This document shows, piece by piece, positions 1 to 6,154 of a stretch of 13,984 nucleotides of DNA (position 1 is the stretch's first letter; each line of letters starts with the position of its first letter). The position numbers were made by a program, and so were the translations under genes. This stretch comes from an uncultured Eubacteriales bacterium (GTDB lineage Bacteria > Bacillota_A > Clostridia > Christensenellales > Aristaeellaceae). Below the pieces are notes generated by a model. It was given only the letters and a program-made list of their open reading frames with translations, was not told where the DNA came from and ran no database searches. The stretch lies in assembly GCA_900313545.1 (NCBI GenBank), contig OMRS01000034.1, positions 1 through 13,984 of the forward strand, given 5' to 3'.

Positions 1-1
1 T

Positions 2-115
2 GGCCTCCTCTTTCAGCCTTTTTTGTTTGATAACCCGATCGAAAGAGGCGCAATGCAGCTCGTTTTCCGTACCCCAATGCTTACCCCAACCCATACCCCA
101 ACCGGGGTTATATGA
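2..115 (+). CDS. Probable C-terminal end of a tyrosine-type integrase (5' end outside window)
   Basis: An open frame enters from the left edge and stops at TGA 113-115, giving 37 residues ending in TPMLTPTHTPTGVI. Threonine-proline-rich tails of this kind are common at the C-terminus of tRNA-targeting tyrosine integrases of Firmicutes phages and integrative elements. The stop lies about 93 bp left of a tRNA 3'-end fragment (208-230), which is where the 3' end of an int gene is often found relative to its attachment site. The catalytic residues (R-H-R-Y) would be upstream and are not visible, so the assignment rests on the tail and the context only. The frame could be spurious. Confidence 0.35.
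   Translation, partial: GLLFQPFLFDNPIERGAMQLVFRTPMLTPTHTPTGVI
70..101 (+). repeat. Three copies of TACCCCAA at 12-bp spacing
   Basis: TACCCCAA occurs at 70-77, 82-89 and 94-101, an exact 12-bp period. The repeats lie in the last codons of the putative integrase and about 110 bp from the tRNA-derived att fragment. Evenly spaced short direct repeats beside an att core are typical of integrase arm-type binding sites. They also encode the TPM-TPT-TPT part of the tail, so coding constraint is an alternative explanation. Confidence 0.5.
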
Positions 116-207
116 GGTTGTTTTTCATTGTTCGTGATTGTCAGAAAACCCTTGTAAAATCTACTTTTTTGGCTTCCGTTGATTCAAGAAAACAGACCAA
201 TTATCTC

Positions 208-230
208 TTCGAGTCCTGTTGCGACCACCA
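208..230 (+). other. tRNA 3'-end fragment, probable att site of an integrated element
   Basis: Positions 208-230 read as the 3' end of a tRNA: T-loop TTCGAGT (208-214), T-stem 3' strand CCTGT (215-219), acceptor 3' strand TGCGACC (220-226), discriminator A (227) and CCA (228-230). The preceding five bases cannot pair with CCTGT, and no D-arm or anticodon arm precedes it, so this is not an intact tRNA gene. It fits the direct-repeat copy left when an element integrates into the 3' end of a tRNA gene. The full tRNA would then be at the far left end of the element, with an acceptor 5' strand of GGTCGCA. The tRNA identity cannot be read from this fragment. Confidence 0.65.
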
Positions 231-236
231 ACACGG

Positions 237-271
237 AAAGCCCTTGAGAAATCAGGGACTTTCTTCTTTTT
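237..271 (+). terminator. Rho-independent terminator downstream of the tRNA fragment
   Basis: The stem pairs AAAG-CCC-TGA (237-247, one bulged T) with TCA-GGG-CTTT (252-262, one bulged A) around a GAAA loop. A T-rich tract, TTCTTCTTTTT, follows. It starts 7 bp after the CCA of the tRNA fragment, so it is probably the original tRNA terminator still attached to the chromosomal side of the att site. Confidence 0.6.
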
Positions 272-433
272 GTATTCTCCCCCGGGGTGTTCAACACCTC
301 CCCGGAGGAGAGATTTTCCGCGATGTAAACGGTTTGCTCCGCCAACGTAGCTACGAGATTTTCGCGTAGCTCAATTGACAGTCATACCGTCATTTTCGAA
401 TTTCGCGGATGTAAACGGAATGATGGAACCGAC
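272..433. other. Noncoding stretch with short direct and inverted repeats
   Basis: I see no credible gene between the tRNA-type terminator and the recombinase terminator. The stretch holds an inverted repeat around GGTGTTCAACACC (about 287-299) inside a wider CCGGGG/CCCCGG pair. It also holds two copies of GATGTAAACGG (322-332 and 408-418), each preceded by TTTC and a CG-rich triplet. Between them an inverted repeat, AGCTACG (349-355) and CGTAGCT (365-371), is separated by 9 bp. It may be residual att or regulatory DNA of the mobile element. Confidence 0.4.
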
Positions 434-474
434 AAAAAGCCCGCGAGGAGTTTCGTGCTCCCCGCGGGCTTTTT
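434..474. terminator. Bidirectional terminator after the recombinase remnant
   Basis: AAAAAGCCCGCG (434-445) pairs perfectly with CGCGGGCTTTTT (463-474), and inner GGAG pairs with CTCC. An A-run and a T-run flank the stem, so it can act on either strand. It starts 7 bp beyond the stop codon of the minus-strand recombinase remnant (481) and is most simply the terminator of that gene. Confidence 0.8.
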
Positions 475-480
475 GCGTTT

Positions 481-1078
481 TCAGGCCACCTCGCCGGTGT
501 ACTGCTTCATGCTGATCCGGAACCGGATGCTGACCGAGTAGTCCGCGCCGATGTCGATCAGCGCCCGGATTGCGGTTCCACGCCAGGGACCCTTGTCCCG
601 CTTGGTTTTGATCCCCTTGTCATTGAGGTAGTTTGCCACCCTGACTGTGCCGTAGCCCTTGTTAACCAACAGGTGGAAAATCTCCCGCACGATGGCGGCC
701 TCATTCTCATCGATAACCATATCCGGTACCGGTTTGTTCTTCTTATTCATCCTGCGACGCTGTTCCAACTTTTAACCGTAAGGAACAAGTCCGCCCCGGT
801 ACTGTCCATCCTCGATCATCTGCAGATGCTTCGTTTTGACACGGATGGAGATCTTCTCGCTCTCGCCGGAGGCCTGCCAGAACCGGATGTAGTTCAGCAG
901 CTTATCCACGTGGGTATCGAACCGCTGCTCGCCCTCACGGGTGCTCCAGACCTCAATGCCTTGCTGGACAAACCACTGGACTACGAAGGGCGTTTCGTCT
1001 TCCCGGCGTCCAAGGCGGTCGAACATGAAAACCAGGAGGACATCAAATTCCTTGGCCATGGTCCTTATCTTGCTCCCT
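481..1078 (-). pseudogene. Large serine recombinase remnant (truncated, nonsense mutation, internal deletion)
   Basis: Read right to left, the protein begins inside the resolvase catalytic domain, with motif FDVLLVFMFDRLGR followed by FVVQWFVQQGIEVWST. It continues with the helix region LLNYIRFWQASGESEKISIR and then YRGGLVPYG, where relatives read PYGY. Here the frame meets TAA (772-774) and resumes in the same frame as KLEQRRRMNKKNKPVPDMVI, which is the recombinase domain (PF07508) with EAAIVREIF and GYGTVRVANYLNDKGI. After GPWRGTAIRA the sequence jumps to LIDIGADYSVSIRFRISMKQ, resembling the C-terminal tail of this family. The zinc-ribbon and coiled-coil part is therefore probably deleted. 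The catalytic serine region at the N-terminus is missing beyond about 1078. Three separate lesions make it non-functional. Intact relatives excise or integrate phages and transposons in Clostridia. Confidence 0.85.
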
Positions 1079-1399
1079 AATTTCTCCGTCTCTCTGATCA
1101 TCCCGAAGACCGACACGGCCACCATCGAGAAGATCAACCGGGCCATCAAGGCCGCGTATGAGGAAGGCCAGAGCAAGTTGCTCTGCAACAGCAGGTTTGT
1201 CCCCGACCTGGAGAGCCTGAAGCTACCCCTCCGCGACGGCGACAAGGAGCACAAGGGCGATCCCGCCTATACCGGGTGCATGTTCATCAATGCCAACAGC
1301 AGCACCGCGCCGGGTATCGTGGACGCTGACTGCAACCCCATCTTGGATCGCTCCGAGGTGTACTCCGGCGTCTACGGCAGAGTCGGCATCAACCTGTAC
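1079..1399 (+). pseudogene. Fragment of a phage DUF2815 (single-strand-binding-like) gene
   Basis: The frame reads NFSVSLIIPKTDTATIEKI, then IKAAYEEGQ, PLRDGDKEHKGDPAY, FINANSSTAPGIVDADCNPI and SEVYSGVYGRVGINLY. This matches the core of DUF2815 proteins, found next to phage-type DNA polymerase and recombination genes and thought to act as ssDNA-binding proteins. About 25 N-terminal residues are missing at the left and the glycine-rich C-terminal tail (about 50 residues or more) at the right, where similarity stops after GINLY. No start codon or RBS fits the surviving part, and upstream sequence in this frame is antisense to the recombinase remnant. I take it as a dead fragment from a prophage or integrative element. 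Confidence 0.8.
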
Positions 1400-1690
1400 G
1401 ATGAAATAGTGTATATGTCAGCCAGATCAAAGCACGCCGTTCCCTGTGACGTAGCCGTATCCGGCCTGAGGTTTCAGGCGGGACGGGCGCTGGGCATGCG
1501 GGTCACCCTCCCGCCTCCTATGCCCCGGACGTCGCCCTCCCGGATGCACACACCGCATCTCTGCCGATGGATTGCGGGCCGCCAGGCGGTGCCCGCTCAG
1601 TTCCCGTGCCCGGGGATCCCTTTTCCGCGGTATCCGGATCCCAGGGAGCTGGCGGATGAAGGAATGCATCGGCAAGTGTCCCCGGGGTTT
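1400..1690. other. Unassigned DNA between phage fragment and tetR promoter
   Basis: About 290 bp without a recognisable gene. Open frames cross it on both strands but have no RBS, no family resemblance and compositions typical of GC-rich shadow frames. It includes a weak inverted repeat (AGGCGGG / CCCGCCT, near 1477-1518). The base composition changes here from the mixed mobile remnants to the GC-rich host style, so the right boundary of the mobile debris probably lies in or just before this stretch. Confidence 0.4.
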
Positions 1691-1694
1691 CAGG

Positions 1695-1724
1695 TTTACA
1701 GTTGTCAAGCTTTTGTGCTATACT
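1695..1724 (+). promoter_or_regulatory. SigA-type promoter of the tetR-family gene
   Basis: -35 TTTACA (1695-1700) and -10 TATACT (1719-1724) are separated by 18 bp, with TGTG just upstream of the -10 as an extended -10 element. Transcription would start near 1731. An overlapping TTGTCA (1703-1708) is too close to the -10 to serve as its -35. Confidence 0.75.
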
Positions 1725-1751
1725 CTGCGCAGTTTTTGAGGAGGTGAAGTC

Positions 1752-2288
1752 ATGTACTGCGGGACCAACAAGACCGCCATGGAGTCCCAGCGTCAGATTT
1801 CCAGGACACTGATGGAGCTGATGTCCACCAAGCCCTATGCCCAGGTGACCGTTACAGAGCTGTGCCGCACCGCGCGCATTTCCCGGCAGACCTTCTATTC
1901 CCTGTTCACCTCCACGGAGAATGTCGTCGTCTACACCATCCGTTCCCGCTACGAGACCCATCCGTCCCGATCCCCGGAGGCCCCCTGCGGGGACTCCGGG
2001 TGGCTGTGCCGTGAATACGCCCTCTACATCACCCGCAACCGGGACTTCATCCGGCTCCTGGTCAACAACAACATCATCTATCTTCTCCATGACAGCATCT
2101 TTTCCTCCCTGTTGGAATGCTCCTGCTTCCTGCCGGGCAGCAGCGAGGCAGCGCGGCATTATGCCGCTGACTTTCTGGCCGGCGGCATCACCGGGGTTGC
2201 CCGAAGCTATGCCCTGGACGGCTGCCACGGGGATGCGGTGCAGCTGGAGCAGCTGCTCCTGCGTTTCCTGCAGGGGCATTTTGCCTGA
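1752..2288 (+). CDS. TetR-family transcriptional regulator
   Basis: A 178-residue protein with the usual TetR layout. The N-terminal helix-turn-helix lies at about residues 14-60 (VTVTELCRTARISRQTFYSLF), where TFYSLF corresponds to the TFYxxF recognition helix. A small all-helical ligand-binding or dimerisation region follows (about 80-178). The short C-terminal half resembles the DhaS-like TetR_C group (PF14278), but the effector cannot be read from the sequence. ATG 1752 is chosen because GGAGGTG (1740-1746) sits 5 bp upstream; the in-frame ATG at codon 10 lacks an RBS. The gene stands alone between mobile-element debris and a bidirectional terminator, so it may control itself or a distant target. 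The closest chromosomal neighbour is the convergent MscS gene. Confidence 0.85.
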   Translation: MYCGTNKTAMESQRQISRTLMELMSTKPYAQVTVTELCRTARISRQTFYSLFTSTENVVVYTIRSRYETHPSRSPEAPCGDSGWLCREYALYITRNRDFIRLLVNNNIIYLLHDSIFSSLLECSCFLPGSSEAARHYAADFLAGGITGVARSYALDGCHGDAVQLEQLLLRFLQGHFA

Positions 2289-2357
2289 TCCGGAGCCCTC
2301 AGTCCTCCCGGCAGGACGGGTCCCTCCGCCGCAGACAGGGCGTCCCTTCAGCAGGGA

Positions 2358-2403
2358 CACAAAAAACGGCTTTTCCCTGAAACGGGAAAAGCCGTTTTTT
2401 GTG
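2358..2403. terminator. Strong bidirectional terminator between tetR and mscS
   Basis: A perfect 20-bp inverted repeat (2358-2377 and 2384-2403) encloses a 6-base TGAAAC loop. Six A's at the left and six T's at the right of the stem make it competent on both strands, serving the tetR-family gene from the left and the MscS gene from the right. Confidence 0.9.
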
Positions 2404-2463
2404 CAAAAGGGGGCGGGGGCCCCGGGGCCGCGGGCGGCAGCCTCACCGCCCCGGCAGGGTCCT

Positions 2464-2493
2464 CCCTCAGTCCCGCTCAGGCGGGGCTGAGGG
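2464..2493 (-). terminator. GC-rich hairpin just after the MscS stop codon
   Basis: CCCTCAG-CCCGC (2464-2476, one unpaired T) pairs with GCGGG-CTGAGGG (2481-2493) around TCAG, 10 bp past the stop codon at 2503. There is no T-tract after it on the minus strand, so it more likely protects the mRNA 3' end or assists the perfect terminator at 2358-2403 than terminates by itself. Confidence 0.45.
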
Positions 2494-2502
2494 CCCAAAT
2501 GA

Positions 2503-5500
2503 TTATGCCTGATCCTCCGGGACTTCCGGGGATTCCGGCAACTGCTCGGGGCTGCCCTGGGGCATCCTTCCCGCCTGCCGGATGTCCATCCGGAATTCTC
2601 CCTCCTGGACCAGCACCAGCTTGTCGAAGGGAATGGAGAAGCCGTTGCTCTCCGCCATATCCACCAGGGCCTGCAGCATCCTGCGCTCCAGGGTAATCCT
2701 GTCCTCCTCCTGGCACCTTGCCCGGATACGCAGCACCTTGGCGGACGCATCCAGACGCAGAAGGCCGTCATTGTTCGGGACATCCATCATCTCCGGGATC
2801 CGGTCCATGAAGGAGCTGGCATTCTGCTTGAAGAGCTCATCAAAGCGGTTCAGGTCCGCGCTGTATTCCAGGGGCAGCAGCACCACCGCCTGCGAGGGTT
2901 TGCGCGACAGGTTGACCACGTTGTTGAAATCCGAATTGTTGATGACGCGCAGGTTCTTGTAATCCTCCGCATGGCCGAAGCTCTCGATGCAGGTGGTGCG
3001 CACGCCGATCTCCCGGATCTTGCCGGTCCAGCCGTTGATCTCGACGATGTCGTCCACCCGGAAGTTGCCCTCGAAGATGATGAACAGGCCGCTTAAAATA
3101 TTGCTCACCGTGCTCTGTGCGCCGATACCGATGACCACCGAGGTCAGGCCGGCGCTGGCCAGGATGGTTCCGGCATTGACGCCCATCTGGGAGAGGATGA
3201 CCAGGACGATCGTCAGCAGCCCGAGGAACCGGACGAGACTCACCAGCAGGCGCCCCACCGTCAGACCGGAGGGACCCAGGTTCTCGGAAACGCTCTGGAC
3301 CAGGGAGATGATCAGGGTCTCGAGCATGCGGATGAAGATGATGCTGATCAGAATGGACGTGATGGAGAAGATGTTGAAGCCCTTCTCCCACTTGTTGTTC
3401 ATCAGGTACTGGGTCAGCGAATTTCCGACATTGGAGCCCACGAAGTCCGCCACGAGGAACAGGACGAAGACGATGATGCTCCCGGTAAAGAGGATGCGCA
3501 TGAAGAAGGCGAAATTGTGCTCCATGGCCTCACGGGAGGAATTGTAGAGCTTGACCTTTCCCCGCTCGATGATCCGGTCAAGGTCGAATTCATCCTCCTC
3601 ATCATCGGATTTGTTTTCATCGTCGGCGGCGACCTTCACATTGTCCGAAATGTCATCGGGGCCCAGGACGCAGGGACTCATGAACACGCACTCGAACAGG
3701 TACAGGACGATAAAGCCCGTCACGATGTTGAGCAGCAGGTTCAGCCGTTCGGGAAGCAGGTGCATCAGGCTGACCGTGGCCACAAAGAAGCTCCCCTCGT
3801 TCTGGGGATCCGCGCGGACGTAGAAGTAGCTGGGCTCCCTGTTCAGCCGGTAGATGCCGAAGTGCTCGTTCGTCAGCATGCCCTCGCTGAAGGGATTGGG
3901 GATGGTGCTGACCTCGCTGACCCCGGTCTGGGACAGGAGCGCATGCTCCGGATGTCCGGCATCGTAATAAATCAGATCGCTGTCGCCCAGGTCCGCCTCA
4001 CTGAGCACCGTCTCCAGCCTCAGGGCGGCCATGGTGTCCTGGAAAGCGATGTTGCTGAATTCAAAGCGGATGATGCCGTCGCCGGTTTTGTACTTGGTGG
4101 CATAATAGTAGTCCATGGAGGAACTGTCCACCGCGATCAGGCTCGCCTTGTCCACGCCTTCGATGATCCTGTAAAGCGCATGGATCACGCGGGATTCCTC
4201 GTTCTCCTCAGCGGGGCGGGGCAGGGAATAGCCCACATATCCCGAGGAGGAACTGAGTGCCTTGCCGCCGGCGTCAAAGACGGTAATATCCCTTGCCCCG
4301 ATGATCCCGGCGATCTTCTCCAGATGTTCGTTTGAAAGCAGGTCAGGATTGATTTCAAAAACCCCGATCATGTAGGTGAACAGTGTCTGGGCGCCCGCGT
4401 CCCGGTATTCCTCCAGCAGGCGGATCTGCTCGAAATTGTTCTCCTTTTCCTGGATGATCCCGTCCAGCTTGCTGGCGGAACGGGTGTTGACGGAGCTCAG
4501 GATGCCCAGGATCATGATATAGGAACAGACGACCACCAGCACAAGGAGGCTGACCAGGAACAGGGACGTGATCCGCCTCAGAATGTGCATGTCGATATAG
4601 ACATTTTTGAAAAGAGGGAAAATCTCGCTCCGGTCACGGATCAGGTTGCGGATCATCCTGACAAAACGCACGCCAAAGACCACGATCATCCCAGCCACCA
4701 GGAAAAACAGCACCGGCAGCAGCATGTTCACCACGCAGTCCCGCATCAGGTAGTTGAGGTCATACGACACCATGACCTTCACAAACGGACTGACGTCCTC
4801 CTCGACAATCAGATAATCGTCGATGTCCTGCACATATCTGCGGACGCAGTCCCAGACAGGGACCTTCCCCTCGATCCGGACGCCCTTTGTCTTCTGCGGC
4901 AGGGAATCGATCTTGCCGCCCTCCGTCTCCGGGGCGGTGGAGCCGTAGATGTCGCCGTTCTCCGAATCGTATACAAAGATGTCTCCCCCCGGGATATTCT
5001 GCGTCAGGCTGACGGGGGAGCGGACTTCGCCGATCCATCCGCCCTCGATGTCCCGGATCAGGGTGACCAGGGCTCCCCCTCCCATGGGCGCCGCCGCATA
5101 GGTGTACACGGAATCCCCCTGCGTGGCGATGACAACCTCTTTTTCGCTCACGAGACGCCGCAGTTCCTCTTCCTCCATCCCCAGTCCCCGGGCATTGCTG
5201 CTGGAAAAGGCGACCTTTCCGTTTTTCACAAAGTAGGCTTCAATGCCGAGGTCCATCGGGGTGTAGTCGTCGATGTTCTTCTCCCATTCCGGCGTGGGCT
5301 TCTGCTGCAGGGAGTACCTTTCCACCAGATTGTACATCCGCATCAGGTCTTTTGCATAATCGACCCTGCTCTGGACAATCGCGGTGGTGGACTGGTACCT
5401 GCCGGCCACCGACATGGCGGTCCGCTTCAGGTCCATGTTCTGATGGAGAATCACATCCTCCACATAGGTCCCGCACACCCATGCGACCAGTATGAACAGC

Positions 5501-5688
5501 AGGGCTATGGCGGAAAGCAGCGCGATCATCAGCATCAGCCTCTGCTTCTTTGTCACCGCCTTGCGGAACTTCTTGTACCTGTTGAAAAAAGCTGAATTCT
5601 GCCCCCGCCAGGGGATCCTTCTCTCCTTTTTCTGGTCTGGCTTCGCATTTTTGCCTGCGCTTTCGGACTTGCCATGAAACAGGCTCAC
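2503..5688 (-). CDS. MscS-family channel with two extracytoplasmic sensor-like modules
   Basis: A 1061-residue membrane protein. The C-terminal part is an MscS-type channel: transmembrane (TM) helices near 724-748, 771-797 and 813-833, then the pore-lining helix (about 838-873, with SAGLTSVVIGIGAQSTVSNI and GLFIIFEG) and the cytoplasmic beta domain beginning FRVDDIVEINGWTGKIREIG. The first 670 residues are unusual: TM 51-72, an extracytoplasmic region of about 245 residues, TM 319-341, TM 372-397, a second region of about 250 residues, and TM 648-669. Both regions resemble Cache/PAS-like sensor folds by general look only. A very acidic linker (about 686-702) joins them to the channel. MscS itself is about 286 residues. 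The start is GTG 5688 with a GAGGAAGAAG-type RBS; no ATG fits. It probably senses a ligand or envelope state and gates solute efflux, but that is inference. Confidence 0.88.
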   Translation of the reverse strand: MSLFHGKSESAGKNAKPDQKKERRIPWRGQNSAFFNRYKKFRKAVTKKQRLMLMIALLSAIALLFILVAWVCGTYVEDVILHQNMDLKRTAMSVAGRYQSTTAIVQSRVDYAKDLMRMYNLVERYSLQQKPTPEWEKNIDDYTPMDLGIEAYFVKNGKVAFSSSNARGLGMEEEELRRLVSEKEVVIATQGDSVYTYAAAPMGGGALVTLIRDIEGGWIGEVRSPVSLTQNIPGGDIFVYDSENGDIYGSTAPETEGGKIDSLPQKTKGVRIEGKVPVWDCVRRYVQDIDDYLIVEEDVSPFVKVMVSYDLNYLMRDCVVNMLLPVLFFLVAGMIVVFGVRFVRMIRNLIRDRSEIFPLFKNVYIDMHILRRITSLFLVSLLVLVVVCSYIMILGILSSVNTRSASKLDGIIQEKENNFEQIRLLEEYRDAGAQTLFTYMIGVFEINPDLLSNEHLEKIAGIIGARDITVFDAGGKALSSSSGYVGYSLPRPAEENEESRVIHALYRIIEGVDKASLIAVDSSSMDYYYATKYKTGDGIIRFEFSNIAFQDTMAALRLETVLSEADLGDSDLIYYDAGHPEHALLSQTGVSEVSTIPNPFSEGMLTNEHFGIYRLNREPSYFYVRADPQNEGSFFVATVSLMHLLPERLNLLLNIVTGFIVLYLFECVFMSPCVLGPDDISDNVKVAADDENKSDDEEDEFDLDRIIERGKVKLYNSSREAMEHNFAFFMRILFTGSIIVFVLFLVADFVGSNVGNSLTQYLMNNKWEKGFNIFSITSILISIIFIRMLETLIISLVQSVSENLGPSGLTVGRLLVSLVRFLGLLTIVLVILSQMGVNAGTILASAGLTSVVIGIGAQSTVSNILSGLFIIFEGNFRVDDIVEINGWTGKIREIGVRTTCIESFGHAEDYKNLRVINNSDFNNVVNLSRKPSQAVVLLPLEYSADLNRFDELFKQNASSFMDRIPEMMDVPNNDGLLRLDASAKVLRIRARCQEEDRITLERRMLQALVDMAESNGFSIPFDKLVLVQEGEFRMDIRQAGRMPQGSPEQLPESPEVPEDQA

Positions 5689-5795
5689 CGTCTCTTCTTC
5701 CTCTCTGTACGGGAGACGGACCGGCCGCCCCTCCCTCTTTCTTGTTCCGGGAAAGCCGCAGAAGCGGGCGCATCCCGGAGTTCACCTGAGTTGAA

Positions 5796-5824
5796 ATCAT
5801 ATCATCCGTTTTCCGTTTTGTGAA
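5796..5824 (-). promoter_or_regulatory. Promoter of the MscS-family gene
   Basis: On the minus strand, -35 TTCACA (5819-5824) and -10 TATGAT (5796-5801) are separated by 17 bp, with TG one base before the -10. Transcription would start near 5789, leaving a 5' leader of about 100 bases before the GTG start. I recognise no riboswitch in the leader. Confidence 0.75.
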
Positions 5825-5854
5825 GAGCCGAATCCGGAATTGCCAGGGAGCAGA

Positions 5855-5883
5855 AACCCCGGCGGCACGGAGCCGCCGGGGTT
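5855..5883 (-). terminator. Terminator hairpin after the EAL operon
   Basis: A perfect 12-bp stem, AACCCCGGCGGC (5855-5866) and GCCGCCGGGGTT (5872-5883), with a 5-base loop lies 17 bp past the stop codon of the small acidic protein. The trailing T-tract on the minus strand is short (TTTCT), so termination may be partial. The MscS promoter begins just downstream. Confidence 0.65.
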
Positions 5884-5899
5884 CATCTCTCCCGTACTG

Positions 5900-6154
5900 T
5901 CAGAAAAGGGACAGCCTTTCCTCGATTTCCTCCTTCAGGTCCGTCAGGATATCCATCCGGTTCAGCCAGGAAACGGCCTCCTCGCTCCCCTCATCCGTCG
6001 CGGGACAGCTGACCTCCTGCTCCTGCAGCCTGGCAAGAAGCGCCTCCACCCTTTCAAGGGCGGCAGGAAGGACCTCCTCAGGCAGCCGCGCGACATCCAT
6101 CTCACCGGGGCATTCCTCAATGCGCTCCATCGTCAGCATTTCTTCCCAGTTCAT
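5900..6154 (-). CDS. Small acidic protein translationally coupled to the EAL gene
   Basis: An 84-residue, strongly acidic, probably all-helical protein (MNWEEMLTMERIEECPGEMD near the start, LKEEIEERLSLF at the end). It has no signal peptide or membrane segment, so it is presumably cytoplasmic. I recognise no family. Its ATG (6152-6154) overlaps the TGA of the EAL gene as ATGA. AAGGAG lies 8 bp upstream inside the last EAL codons, so the two are very likely co-translated. Helices at about residues 24-45 and 57-84 carry heptad-like leucines and could form a short coiled coil. A role as partner or modulator of the phosphodiesterase is plausible from the coupling only. Confidence 0.75.
   Translation of the reverse strand: MNWEEMLTMERIEECPGEMDVARLPEEVLPAALERVEALLARLQEQEVSCPATDEGSEEAVSWLNRMDILTDLKEEIEERLSLF

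Noticed and set aside
1..93. Minus-strand frame starting MGWGKHWGTENELHCA near 93
   Set aside because: No good RBS and no recognisable family; the plus-strand integrase tail explains this stretch better.
140..230. Intact tRNA gene ending at 230
   Set aside because: Only the T-loop, the 3' half of the T-stem and the acceptor 3' strand are present; upstream bases do not form the other arms or pair with these.
112..369. 85-residue open frame on the plus strand
   Set aside because: It runs through the tRNA fragment and its terminator, has no RBS and no family resemblance.
1518..2783. Long minus-strand frame across the tetR gene and the end of mscS
   Set aside because: Antisense to the TetR gene and in another frame of mscS; composition (Pro, Arg, Gly rich) is that of a shadow in GC-rich DNA.
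4585..5595. 336-residue plus-strand frame inside mscS
   Set aside because: His- and Asp-rich antisense shadow of the MscS gene with no RBS.
5689..5789. Riboswitch in the mscS leader
   Set aside because: A leader of about 100 bases exists, but I see no known riboswitch core.
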